Origin: Bacillus sp. SA1-12
GTDB taxonomy: Bacteria > Bacillota > Bacilli > Bacillales > Bacillaceae
Direction: 5' to 3'
DNA: 64,000 bases
Assembly (NCBI RefSeq): GCF_000981385.1
Contig: NZ_LATZ01000119.1
Coordinates: 310,001 to 374,000, forward strand
Positions 26,779 to 35,640 of the stretch are shown piece after piece. Every line of letters begins with the position of its first letter. Positions within the stretch are counted from its first letter, which is position 1. The notes beneath the pieces were generated by a model, which searched no databases, was not told the DNA's origin, and was given only the letters and a program-made list of their open reading frames with translations. The position numbers and the translations under genes were made by a program.

Positions 26779-27337
26779 GATAAACAATATTCTGAAAACT
26801 GTCACTGTATGAAATAACAAAAGTGTTATTTTTTATTATGCAAGTTGTCTAAATTCTCGCTTTAGTGAATTGGAAATGCTTTATTCTTTCACAACAAGTT
26901 TTCAGAACGTGTTATATTTTCTGCCATTGTTTTTTGCGTGAAATGTATACAAAAGATGGGGAGTTAGAATTTTCATTTTGGGAGAAGTTTTTTGAAAATT
27001 GCCAAAAGGAAGCTGTAAATTTATCGTCATTCATCAAAATAGGAGTAAATATATAGAGGTGAATTAATTAGATAGAAAAATGAAGGGGAAAATAAATTTT
27101 TAAGAAATGCTGAATAACAAAACGATTATATATTTGTTGAACGCATTAAGTTTCATTCAGCAGTGTATACGATGATGGAAACAGAGAGAAGGTATGTATT
27201 GACATCAACCAAGCATGAAATGGCCAAATGAAAAAAGTATGAGTCTTGCAAGATGACCTTATAAGCATTTAAATTTGTTTTCGTTTTTCGACCTGTTACT
27301 ATAGTGATGAAACTTAATCATGAAAGGAATCATGTAA
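26779..27337. other. Spacer without a recognised gene
   Basis: About 560 bases. Short plus-strand frames exist, for example a 63-codon one from 26865, but they lack ribosome binding sites and look like chance. The promoter of the downstream oxidoreductase should be near the right end. Confidence 0.5.
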
Positions 27338-28339
27338 ATGTCAAATATACACTTTCCCGTATCTGTCTTAAATCTTGCTCCTATTCGTGAAGGGCAAGGG
27401 ACGAAGGATGCCATTGATGCTATGGTTGATTTGGCTCAAGCGACTGAGCAAATGGGTTATACGCGATATTGGATTGCTGAACATCATAACACACCGACGC
27501 TTGTTAGTTCAGCTACTTCTATTTTGATTAAACATACATTGGAGCATACAGACCATATCCGTATAGGATCTGGGGGTATCATGCTGCCAAACCATTCACC
27601 GTTAGTTGTAGCCGAACAATTTGGAACAATGGCTGCAATTTATCCGGATCGTTTAGATTTAGGCCTCGGCCGTGCGCCTGGTACCGATATGATGACAGCA
27701 AGTGCATTAAGGCGATCACAAAATGATTCTGTCTATACATTTCCTGATGATGTTAATGATTTGCTTACCTATTTTGGGCCGGAAGAGGGCCAGGGTTATG
27801 TCAAAGCATATCCAGGTGTTAATGCAAATATCCCTATTTATATTCTTGGTTCTTCTACAGATTCTGCCTATTTAGCAGCTAAATTAGGCTTGCCATATGT
27901 ATTTGCTTCTCATTTTGCACCAAGGTATATGGAAGAAGCCATCTCGATTTACCGCCAGCGCTTTCAGCCATCCGAATACCTTGAAAGTCCATATATGATG
28001 GTTTGTCTAAATGTGATTGCGGCAGAAAGCGATGAAGAGGCCCAATTTGAATCTACAACCATGCAGCAATTTTTCTTAAATGTTGTCAGAGGTTCAAGAA
28101 TGCCGATGCGTCCTCCAGTTGAAAATATGGACCAAATTTGGAATCAGTCCGAAAAAGAAATGGTGACTTCCATGTCCAACGTGACGTTATTAGGCGGGAA
28201 GGATTCAATTCGAAAACAATTGACAAGCTTCCAAGAAAAATATGCAGTAGACGAGATAATGGCTGTCTCGTATATATTTGATTCGAACAAGCAAAAACGT
28301 TCTTATGAGATTTTAAAAGAAGTGGTGGATGGTAAGTAA
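27338..28339 (+). CDS. Luciferase-like (LLM-class) flavin-dependent oxidoreductase
   Basis: A 333-residue protein of the bacterial-luciferase-like family, MsnO8 subgroup. Marks are FPVSVLNLAPIREGQ at the N-terminus, YWIAEHHNTPTLVSSAT, GSGGIMLPNHSPLVVAEQF, LDLGLGRAPGTD and the later IYILGSSTDSAYLAAKLG. Such enzymes use reduced FMN from a partner reductase; the substrate is unknown. GAAAGGA precedes ATG 27338. It stands alone between spacers, so no pathway can be assigned. Confidence 0.85.
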   Translation: MSNIHFPVSVLNLAPIREGQGTKDAIDAMVDLAQATEQMGYTRYWIAEHHNTPTLVSSATSILIKHTLEHTDHIRIGSGGIMLPNHSPLVVAEQFGTMAAIYPDRLDLGLGRAPGTDMMTASALRRSQNDSVYTFPDDVNDLLTYFGPEEGQGYVKAYPGVNANIPIYILGSSTDSAYLAAKLGLPYVFASHFAPRYMEEAISIYRQRFQPSEYLESPYMMVCLNVIAAESDEEAQFESTTMQQFFLNVVRGSRMPMRPPVENMDQIWNQSEKEMVTSMSNVTLLGGKDSIRKQLTSFQEKYAVDEIMAVSYIFDSNKQKRSYEILKEVVDGK

Positions 28340-28394
28340 ACCATTTTAATATACTGTTTAACCACCTTCTTAAACCTTGAAGAGAAAAATATAA

Positions 28395-28431
28395 AAAATA
28401 AGAGGATGCTCAATCGAGCTTCCTCTTATTT
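28395..28431. terminator. Bidirectional terminator
   Basis: AAATAAGAGGA (28395-28405) and TCCTCTTATTT (28421-28431) arms; the right arm overlaps the end of the convergent membrane-protein gene. Confidence 0.8.
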
Positions 28432-28914
28432 ATGGTTATGATTTAACGTGCTTTTATCGTTGTTCTTGTTAGCTTGAAAGATATTTTTTGAAATAGTGTT
28501 CAGCTTATTTAAAAAACGGTTAAACCCGAAACCCACTAAGAAGGAAATGCTGATTTGACCATAAGGGGTGTCTTTAAAATCGGTAAATTCAATTAAGAAG
28601 ATCCCGCTTTGTATTAGCGTAACGGCAACTACAGCTGTTCCTGTTGCAAAAATCGGGTAAAAAATATACATAATCCATTCTCTGTAGTCATTTAATTGCC
28701 CCTTCATATACCGAGAACAAAACATATAAAGGTGACGCAGTGATCCGCCAATAGCACCGGCGAAGAAATAATACAAAAAGATTTCTATTTTTGAGATAAA
28801 TGGCATCGATTGCTCAAAGGATCCAAGCCATAAACCGCTTACCACTAAAAAGCTTCCAAAAAACAATATTGAGAGATAGACCAAAATGACTGCTTTTACC
28901 CACCTTGTCAACAA
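28426..28914 (-). CDS. Small integral membrane protein of unknown function
   Basis: A 162-residue protein with three or four predicted membrane helices: VKAVILVYLSILFFGSFLVV, YYFFAGAIGGSLRHLYMF, IFYPIFATGTAVVAVTLI and a weaker GQISISFLVGFGFNRFL. The hydrophilic C-terminal tail is asparagine- and lysine-rich (NKNNDKSTLNHNHK). I do not recognise a family. Its stop lies within a shared terminator with the preceding convergent gene. The G-G-S-L-R-H motif inside helix two is unusual. No neighbour suggests a role. Confidence 0.65.
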   Translation of the reverse strand: MLTRWVKAVILVYLSILFFGSFLVVSGLWLGSFEQSMPFISKIEIFLYYFFAGAIGGSLRHLYMFCSRYMKGQLNDYREWIMYIFYPIFATGTAVVAVTLIQSGIFLIEFTDFKDTPYGQISISFLVGFGFNRFLNKLNTISKNIFQANKNNDKSTLNHNHK

Positions 28915-28994
28915 ATCACCCCCATTTCATCCTATGAGCAACCAGGGATAGTTGTGAGGCATTCATTCAAGATATAATCTTTAAATCTTTTGCA

Positions 28995-29028
28995 GAAAAA
29001 AGTCAGTTTATGCGCTTACCCAGGAAAT
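28995..29028 (+). repeat. Short dispersed repeat, copy 2
   Basis: Contains TGCGCTTACCCAGGAAAT preceded by GAAAAAAGTCAGTTTA; the partner is at 9619-9651. Confidence 0.45.
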
Positions 29029-29188
29029 GAATCTTTATCATCAACCATTTATTATGAAATTTTAACTAGAATATCCTCCATATTACTAAAAGAAAGTTAA
29101 AGAAAGATGAACTTTTAGTAAATTTAAACATACTTTAGTTAAATGGAGTATAATAGATTAGGAATCTATGTAACAGGAGTTTTGACAA

Positions 29189-30469
29189 ATGAATAAACAA
29201 AATAGTAAATACAGATGGATCGTTTTTGCCAGCGTATTGTTTACTTATTTTATTATTGTAAGCCAAAGAACAGCGCCGGGACTCATAACAGATCAATTAA
29301 TGCACGATTTTAAAGTGACGGCTGCTACCATCGGATTGCTGACAAGTATACAATTTTTTGCATATGCAGGGCTTCAGGTTCCGATTGGGATTTTGTCCGA
29401 TCGATATGGGCCAAACTTCTTTCTTATCACAGGAACAATTCTTACTGGTTTAGGTACAGTTATTTATAGTCTTGCCCCGAATGAAACGGTATTGCTTCTT
29501 GCTAGATTAATAGTAGGAACAGGCGATGCAACGATTTGGGTGAATTTAGTTTTAATTTTAAGCCAATGGTTTAAAGGGAATGAATTTGTCAAATTGCTAG
29601 GGATGGCAGGAATGACAGGAAGTCTGGGCTTCTTGATGGCAACAGTACCTTTTTCTGTTTTCATTGCCTTGTCAGGTTGGAGAACTTCTTTTTTAACAAT
29701 GGGAATTATATTATGTCTTTGCGGAATTCTTCTCTACATTGTTCTTGTTAGACAGCCAAAAAGGATGATTAAAAACAATCCGGCAAATACTTCATCATCT
29801 GTAAAGGGTGAACTAAAACGTGAGAAAACACTCGTCATCCTAAACCGGATTTTTTCCAGCCGCCAAGCTTGGGCAGCCTTTTTCTGTCACTTTGGCGCTG
29901 TAGGAACATATGTAGGCTTCATCGGTTCATGGGCTGTGCCCTATGGAATGCATGTGTTTGATATGTCCCGATCTGGTGCGAGTCAATTTATTATGATTGG
30001 TCTTATCGGAGCATTAATAGGCGCGCCCTTAACAAGCTGGCTATCCAGTCGTTATCATTCTATTAAAAAACCATATATTCTAGTCCAAATTCTCATTCTG
30101 ACGAGCTGGTCTGCTTTTCTGCTATTTAATGGAAAACCTCCAATTATCATGCTTGTGCTACTTTTTTTACTAATAGGCTATGGTAATGGAGCAAGTGCCT
30201 TAACCTTTGCCGTTGTTCGTCAATCATTTGATGTGAAAGAGGTGGGGGTTGCCTCAGGATTTGCCAATATGGGTGGCTTTTTAAGCGCCGTCCTGCTGCC
30301 AAGTCTTTTTGGTAAAGTATTGGATCATTTTCATGGTGCAGAAATCAGCGTGGGCTATTTTTACGGCTTTTTGATTCCAGTCATCTTTTCATTGATCGGC
30401 TTAATTGGCGGGTTGCTCATAAAGGAACAGCCACAAGAAGTTACACAAACAAAGGAATTGACCGTTTAG
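29189..30469 (+). CDS. MFS transporter
   Basis: A 426-residue twelve-helix major-facilitator protein. The N-terminus RWIVFASVLFTYFIIVSQRTAPGLI and the loop GILSDRYGPN (MFS motif A) are clear, with a second cytoplasmic motif SSRYHSIKKPYILV after the central loop. It resembles the anion:cation symporter or sugar-phosphate/nitrate-type branch rather than drug exporters, but the substrate is not readable. CAGGAG precedes ATG 29189; TATAAT at 29151-29156 could be its -10 box. It is monocistronic. Confidence 0.8.
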   Translation: MNKQNSKYRWIVFASVLFTYFIIVSQRTAPGLITDQLMHDFKVTAATIGLLTSIQFFAYAGLQVPIGILSDRYGPNFFLITGTILTGLGTVIYSLAPNETVLLLARLIVGTGDATIWVNLVLILSQWFKGNEFVKLLGMAGMTGSLGFLMATVPFSVFIALSGWRTSFLTMGIILCLCGILLYIVLVRQPKRMIKNNPANTSSSVKGELKREKTLVILNRIFSSRQAWAAFFCHFGAVGTYVGFIGSWAVPYGMHVFDMSRSGASQFIMIGLIGALIGAPLTSWLSSRYHSIKKPYILVQILILTSWSAFLLFNGKPPIIMLVLLFLLIGYGNGASALTFAVVRQSFDVKEVGVASGFANMGGFLSAVLLPSLFGKVLDHFHGAEISVGYFYGFLIPVIFSLIGLIGGLLIKEQPQEVTQTKELTV

Positions 30470-30507
30470 TTTTGCATCTAAAAATTTGAGTCATTTTCAA
30501 AAGTGAA

Positions 30508-30586
30508 GGGTCTGACCTCAAAAACTCATATATCTAGAAATTATAACTAGTTTAGAGCTTTATACTATGTTTGAGAGGTCTGACCC
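30508..30586. repeat. 79-bp inverted-repeat element (MITE-like)
   Basis: Left arm begins GGGTCTGACCTC (30508) and the right arm ends GAGGTCTGACCC (30586); over 18 bases about 15 match when one arm is complemented. The enclosed 43 bases are AT-rich. No target-site duplication is obvious. Confidence 0.4.
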
Positions 30587-30663
30587 ATATTTTTAAGATC
30601 AGAAGGACAAAAAAGATAGAAACACTTACCAGAAAACCTTTTTATTTTGCAGGAGGAATAATC

Positions 30664-31542
30664 GTGACGTTTAAACCTAAAGCAATATTTTTAGACATGG
30701 ATGGGACAATATTAAATCATTATAATCAGGTAAGTATACATACAAAAGAAATGATTGATACACTGCGGAAAAATGGAATTTATGTGTTTATTGCAACTGG
30801 GAGATCGTTTGATGAAATTGAAGGAGTAGTGCCAGAAGGATTTCAAGTGGATGGGTTTGTTACTTCGAATGGAATGGCTGGGTATGTAGGAAAGGATGTC
30901 GTTTTCGAGCATTCTCTTTCCTCGGAGCTAGTTCAAACGATTATCGAAAAAGCAAGAAAAAATAAAGTATATTATGAACTCTTTCCATACGGAGAATCCC
31001 GAATAACCTTAAAGCAGGATCAGTTGTTTGTTGAACATGAGATTAGAGAACCAAAACCTGAAAGTGTCGGTATTAATGAGTGGCTTTCCCGGAAACAAGC
31101 GATTCAAGAAGAAATTAATTGGACAGAAAAAATAGAGGGAAATCGCTTCTCAAAGTTTTATTTCTTTGCGAGAACGAAAGAACATATCAATCAATGGAAA
31201 AAAGAACTTGACCTATTAAAGCAAGACATTGATTTTACTACTTCGGTATCAACAGAGCATAATGTCGAATTAATGGTTGCAAATGTGAATAAAGCTACTG
31301 GAATAAAAGAGATGTTAAAACGATTTGATTTGACTGAACATGAAATAATGGCTATCGGAGATAGTGACAATGATATCCCCATGTTACGATTTGTCGGATA
31401 TTCTGTAGCAATGAAAAATGCACCAGATAAAATAAAAGAAATAGCTGATGACATTACAGAATTTACTTGTGACGAAGATGGTGTTTATCATTATTTAAAA
31501 TCAATTTTAAATACGGGAACACTCACCAATATAGTAGGATGA
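30664..31542 (+). CDS. Cof-type HAD-superfamily phosphatase
   Basis: A 292-residue HAD hydrolase with a C2-type cap. Motif I is KAIFLDMDGTILNHYNQVS, motif II the threonine in FIATGRSF, motif III lysine in NKATGIKEMLKRFD and motif IV IMAIGDSDNDIPMLR. The late VGYSVAMKNAPDKIKEIAD is characteristic of the Cof family, which dephosphorylates sugar phosphates, FMN or pyridoxal phosphate. GTG 30664 is preferred because AGGAGG lies at 30651-30656; a longer frame from 30571 has no site and would start within the inverted repeat. Confidence 0.87.
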   Translation: MTFKPKAIFLDMDGTILNHYNQVSIHTKEMIDTLRKNGIYVFIATGRSFDEIEGVVPEGFQVDGFVTSNGMAGYVGKDVVFEHSLSSELVQTIIEKARKNKVYYELFPYGESRITLKQDQLFVEHEIREPKPESVGINEWLSRKQAIQEEINWTEKIEGNRFSKFYFFARTKEHINQWKKELDLLKQDIDFTTSVSTEHNVELMVANVNKATGIKEMLKRFDLTEHEIMAIGDSDNDIPMLRFVGYSVAMKNAPDKIKEIADDITEFTCDEDGVYHYLKSILNTGTLTNIVG

Positions 31543-31660
31543 AAATGGAGCAAAGGTTTTTGTAACTCGCCAAAAATGTCTGTGCATATGGATTTAAAGA
31601 AATTGAACAAATCCTGTTAATGGAAGGCATAAAGTAAAGTGTTAAAGCAGAAAGCGGGTG

Positions 31661-31861
31661 ATGAATATGGGTGAGGAAACCATTAAATCAATGGAATGTC
31701 CATTCTGCAATAAAAACAATAACTGTGGTTATGAGTCATGCTGGTGCAGCAAAGAGTTCTTTCCACGCGAAATCTTTGACCTGTTACCTGAACAACAATT
31801 GAGAAAATCTTGTATCTGTCAAGCATGTCTCGATCATTTTAAAGGTAATCAGAGGACATAA
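31661..31861 (+). CDS. Cysteine-rich CWC-family small protein
   Basis: A 66-residue protein with eight cysteines arranged C-PF-C, C-x5-C-x-C and C-x-C-x2-C, matching the cysteine-rich CWC pattern (ESCWCSKEFFP and SCICQACLDHFK). It probably binds one or two zinc ions. Three closely spaced starts (GTG 31658, ATG 31661, ATG 31667) are possible; the ribosome site is weak, so the choice is uncertain. Function is unknown. A bidirectional terminator separates it from the convergent sspH. Confidence 0.8.
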   Translation: MNMGEETIKSMECPFCNKNNNCGYESCWCSKEFFPREIFDLLPEQQLRKSCICQACLDHFKGNQRT

Positions 31862-31897
31862 TACAATTGCGAGTGTAACAATTTATAGAACAGCATA

Positions 31898-31926
31898 AAA
31901 AACACCACTTAAAAAGTGGTGTTTTT
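31898..31926. terminator. Bidirectional terminator between the CWC gene and sspH
   Basis: AAAAACACCACTT (31898-31910) and AAGTGGTGTTTTT (31914-31926) form a 13-bp stem with a 3-base loop. Confidence 0.92.
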
Positions 31927-31930
31927 AGTA

Positions 31931-32113
31931 CTATTCTATTTCGATAAGATTTGCTACAGGAACACTTTGTTTACTAGTTGGTTCACTAAGAGGGTGGATT
32001 GTAGCAGTTCCGTTTTGTTGGTCTACATGCTCAATATAGATTCCAGCCCCGTTATACGTGACATTAGCCATAGTTGAAGAATTTGCAATTTCTTGTGCAC
32101 GATTTGCATCCAT
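31931..32113 (-). CDS. sspH: H-type small acid-soluble spore protein
   Basis: A 60-residue protein matching the SspH family: MDANRAQEIANSSTMANVTY, then IYIEHVDQQNGTATIHPL and the C-terminal SVPVANLIEIE. These proteins are made in the forespore and packed in the spore core. AAAGGAGG with good spacing precedes ATG 32113. Expression under a forespore sigma factor (SigG or SigF) is expected from the family. It is the clearest single sign in the window that the organism forms endospores. Confidence 0.92.
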   Translation of the reverse strand: MDANRAQEIANSSTMANVTYNGAGIYIEHVDQQNGTATIHPLSEPTSKQSVPVANLIEIE

Positions 32114-32681
32114 GTTTATAGCCTCCTTTTCATATGTAACAGTTAAAGTGTTTGTTATCGATGACTTTTATATACGTTTGAATTCTCATGTTTGTTGTTT
32201 GCATCTATAGTGAGTTGATAAAGTAGGATTAGATCTTAATTTAGAAGGAGTTAAACTGTTTAAGTCACCGATATGTTCTGCTAGCTCGTAAAAAAACTGA
32301 TGAAAGTCGAAAATAAAATTAAAAAACCTGGCTTATAACCAGACTAAGGGTCGAAAACGGGCTTTTCACTGGTAAACTTGGCTAATCATCTGGTGGCTTG
32401 GGATAGTTCGTCGAGATCTATACTGCGGTGAAAAGTCACTAGTGAATAATACCATTCTACCGATATATTGCTAAGTGTCGCTGATACTTAGGAAATAGCT
32501 GAAGATAAACCAAGACTATCACTGATAACATATTATATATTTTGAATATTAGTAAATATACAAATACTCTCAGGAACCCCAAAAAAAGGTAGATCAAAAG
32601 GCAATCATCTAAGCCTTCTGAGCCACCCATCAAACAAAGTATAATCTATTACTTTCATCCAATACGATTTTCTAAATACAC
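32114..32681. other. Spacer with no recognised gene
   Basis: About 570 bases. An imperfect dyad CTGGCTTATAACCAG lies near 32328. I find no coding frame with a start signal on either strand. The sspH promoter must lie at the left end. The base composition is a little higher in GC than most spacers here, so it could be a degraded gene. Confidence 0.45.
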
Positions 32682-33587
32682 TCATTTAATCTCAATCCCA
32701 TCACGTTCAGTAAAAAAACGTGAAACAAGTCGTTCAAGCTTCTCAAGCTGATCTTCCTCAAAATGAATGTGATCCTTCTTCAATGTGAATAAGGTGCTTT
32801 CGATTAAAAATTTACGAGGATCTTTTCCGTGCAAGAATTCATCTCGAACAAAATCCAGTAATTCAGCGTATTTCGCTTGATCTTTATGTCCATTCACATT
32901 CTTCTTTAATAATCCTATGACTTGACTAAGCTCTTCTTGAAAGGCAGGCTCACTTTTTCTCAATTCTGGAATAAGGCTTTCTAAAAGCTCGGGTTTGTTT
33001 AATTGCTCACCAGTTTCGGCAAGCTCCTCAACAATATTCTTAATTCGGCTAACACTGTAGTGGACGACTTCGTGTACGCCTGTATTCAAATCATGATCCA
33101 TTTGATAATACTTCATATTATGATGTAAGATGCCCATAAACATAATGGCGCAATCTAACAAATAGGGCTTTTTTTCTTCACCGAAAATTTCTAGAAAACG
33201 CTGGAAAACCCAGTGTAGCATCTTTAATTGGCCTTCCTTCATAAATTGTTTCAGCTCGGCATCATTTGAAACAAGAACCTCCTCAAATAGGGTAAATAAT
33301 TTGTTTTTATTATTAGTATTTAATTGCAAATCAAGCTGCTTTATAAATAAATCGATATTGGATCGATCTTGGCCAATTAGCAATTCGTTGCGTTCTTTAT
33401 TGATTTTCTTAAAAATCTCTCTGAAAAGAGCAATTAATAACTCATTTTTAGATGAAAAATAATTATAAAACGTTCCTTTCGAAATACCGCTATATTCCAA
33501 TATATCTTGAATAGAGGTGTTTTGAAATCCTCGTTCGATAAATAATTGGTGGGCCATTTTGATCACATGCTGTTTTCGGTCGTTCAC
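32682..33587 (-). CDS. TetR-family regulator, long form (YcnC-like)
   Basis: A 301-residue TetR/AcrR protein. The N-terminal DNA-binding domain is clear: IKMAHQLFIERGFQNTSIQDI, then GISKGTFYNYFSSKNELLIAL. The C-terminal part is about 100 residues longer than a usual TetR protein and rich in charged helices. B. subtilis YcnC, beside the efflux gene ycnB, is similarly long and similarly placed, so this is probably an equivalent pair. It is divergent from a DHA2 exporter and likely represses it and itself. Confidence 0.83.
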   Translation of the reverse strand: MNDRKQHVIKMAHQLFIERGFQNTSIQDILEYSGISKGTFYNYFSSKNELLIALFREIFKKINKERNELLIGQDRSNIDLFIKQLDLQLNTNNKNKLFTLFEEVLVSNDAELKQFMKEGQLKMLHWVFQRFLEIFGEEKKPYLLDCAIMFMGILHHNMKYYQMDHDLNTGVHEVVHYSVSRIKNIVEELAETGEQLNKPELLESLIPELRKSEPAFQEELSQVIGLLKKNVNGHKDQAKYAELLDFVRDEFLHGKDPRKFLIESTLFTLKKDHIHFEEDQLEKLERLVSRFFTERDGIEIK

Positions 33588-33600
33588 TTTTCATCACCTT

Positions 33601-33716
33601 TAGATAAATAATCTATTTTATAAGAAAAAATTCATGATTTCCTTTTTGTACTGCAAGTATAAATTTATAGTACCTTATTTTTTAGTAATTCACAAACCCC
33701 TTATCCTAAAAGGATA
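33601..33716. promoter_or_regulatory. Candidate operator dyads between the TetR gene and the efflux gene
   Basis: Two small dyads lie in the divergent gap: TAGATAAATAATCTA (33601-33615), just before the regulator start, and TATCCTAAAAGGATA (33702-33716), nearer the exporter promoter. Each has 5-6-base arms and could bind a TetR dimer; they are not the same sequence. Confidence 0.35.
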
Positions 33717-33811
33717 TTTTTTTATTGCATTATCTGAACCATTGGTATATTATATTCTATGCGTAAACTGAAGGTATAAAAATTGAACTCTACGTTTAGA
33801 GGGGGAACTAT

Positions 33812-35341
33812 ATGGATCAAACGACAAAACAGGCGAAAGGACCAAACTATGGAATTCTTGCGATTCTTATGATTGGTGCTTTTATAGCTTTTTTAAATAA
33901 CACATTATTAAATATCGCTCTGCCTTCCATTATGAAAGATTTAGAAATTAATGCTTCAACGGTTCAATGGTTGACGACAGGATTCATGTTGGTTAATGGA
34001 ATTATGATTCCGACAACTGCATTCTTAATTCAAAAGTACTCTGTGCGCCGCCTCTTCTTATCAGCAATGGGATTATTTGCGATCGGAACGATTGTTGCTG
34101 GATTCACCGATTTATTTTCGGTTTTATTAGCAGGAAGGATGCTGCAGGCTTCTGGATCGGCAATCATGATGCCTCTCTTAATGAATGTCATGCTTGTTAG
34201 CTTTCCAATTGAAAAAAGGGGAACTGCAATGGGGATTTTTGGGTTAATTTTAATGGCTGCCCCTGCAATAGGCCCGACTTTATCAGGATGGATCATTGAG
34301 CATTACGACTGGAGAATGCTTTTCCACTTTATTACACCAATTGCAATTGTGATTTTACTTATTGGTTTTTTCTTATTAAAAGACAAGAAGGAAAAAGTGA
34401 ATATTCGGTTAGATGTTATTTCACTTCTATTATCAAGCATCGGTTTTGGCGGAATTCTTTACGGCTTTAGCTCAGCTGGAGACAAAGGCTGGGATAACCC
34501 TCAAGTCTATTTAACTATTATCATTGGAGTTGCTTCACTGATAACTTTTATCCTTCGTCAAACGAAACAGGATAATCCAATGTTAAATTTCGGCATCTTT
34601 AAATATCCGATGTTTGCCTTATCATCATCAATTTCAATGGTTCTAAACATGGCGATGTTTTCTGGGATGCTGCTTTTGCCAATTTACGTACAAACCATTC
34701 GCGGCATATCACCATTTGATGCGGGGCTAATGATGCTTCCTGGTGCACTGGTCATGGCTTTAATGTCACCGGTCACTGGAAGATTATTCGATAAGTTCGG
34801 CGGAAAGATTTTAGCAATTACCGGTTTAACTATTACAACAGTTACTACGTATCTGTTTAGTACTTTAACATTAGATACAACTTACACGCATCTAATGATT
34901 TTACACGCGTTTCGCATGTTCGGGATCTCAATGGTTATGATGCCGGTCTCAACAAATGGATTAAATCAATTGCCAGCGCGCTTCTATCCGCATGGTACCG
35001 CGATGAATAATACCTTAAACCAAGTGTCAGGAGCAATTGGAACTGCCTTATTGGTTACGATTATGTCAAACCGCACCGAATCAGCTGCGGTTGACTTAGC
35101 GGCAGAATCAGCAAAACAATATGCAGGTCAGCCAACAGAAGCTGCAATAGCGGAAATGCAGCATCAAATTGCGATGAAAGCTATGCTGGAAGGAATTAAT
35201 TTTTCTTTCTTTATTTCATCGTTCATCGCTGCTGTGGCTCTGATTTTAGCATTCTTCATCAAACGGGCAACACAAGCAGAAGATACAGTAGAAAAAGAGT
35301 CTTCTGATAAAAAGGCTTCAGCTGGATTAGTGGGGAATTAA
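33812..35341 (+). CDS. DHA2-family multidrug efflux MFS transporter
   Basis: A 509-residue fourteen-helix drug:H+ antiporter of the EmrB/QacA group. Marks are AFLNNTLLNIALPSIMKDL (motif D1 region), TTGFMLVNGIMIPTTAFL, GRMLQASGSAIMMPLL (motif C precursor region) and MGIFGLILMAAPAIGPTLSGW. A hydrophilic lysine-rich C-terminus ends the protein. GAGGGGG precedes ATG 33812. With the divergent TetR-type regulator it forms a classic inducible exporter pair. The substrate is unknown; LmrB, YcnB and YhcA are relatives. Confidence 0.88.
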   Translation: MDQTTKQAKGPNYGILAILMIGAFIAFLNNTLLNIALPSIMKDLEINASTVQWLTTGFMLVNGIMIPTTAFLIQKYSVRRLFLSAMGLFAIGTIVAGFTDLFSVLLAGRMLQASGSAIMMPLLMNVMLVSFPIEKRGTAMGIFGLILMAAPAIGPTLSGWIIEHYDWRMLFHFITPIAIVILLIGFFLLKDKKEKVNIRLDVISLLLSSIGFGGILYGFSSAGDKGWDNPQVYLTIIIGVASLITFILRQTKQDNPMLNFGIFKYPMFALSSSISMVLNMAMFSGMLLLPIYVQTIRGISPFDAGLMMLPGALVMALMSPVTGRLFDKFGGKILAITGLTITTVTTYLFSTLTLDTTYTHLMILHAFRMFGISMVMMPVSTNGLNQLPARFYPHGTAMNNTLNQVSGAIGTALLVTIMSNRTESAAVDLAAESAKQYAGQPTEAAIAEMQHQIAMKAMLEGINFSFFISSFIAAVALILAFFIKRATQAEDTVEKESSDKKASAGLVGN

Positions 35342-35365
35342 TTAATAAGATAAATGAGATCAAAC

Positions 35366-35394
35366 AAGGCGCTTCCAAATTAGGATAGCGCCTT
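35366..35394 (+). terminator. Terminator after the efflux gene
   Basis: AAGGCGCT (35366-35373) and AGCGCCTT (35387-35394) stem with a weak T-run. The rest of 35395-35640 holds no gene that I recognise. Confidence 0.65.
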
Positions 35395-35640
35395 TGATTA
35401 TGGTCTTTTCAAAGAGATTGTTGTTTTTTATATAGGCTCTTTGCCGAAAACTGTTTAAGGTTGATTTGTGCTGGTTACTAGACTCCTACATAGAGAAGCA
35501 GGACAGATGAGATTTATACAGGTGTTTACGAAAAGGAGGCTCATTGCCCGAACCACGCTAAGCGAAGGATTCTCTCACTGCAATGAAATATTCCGCACAA
35601 CTTGGTAAAAAGCAGCTAAGTTTGCGAGAACAGACTTAAT

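Noticed and set aside
26865..27056. 63-codon plus-strand frame in the spacer after the urate permease operon
   Set aside because: No ribosome binding site, cysteine-rich random-looking text, and it overlaps the likely promoter zone.
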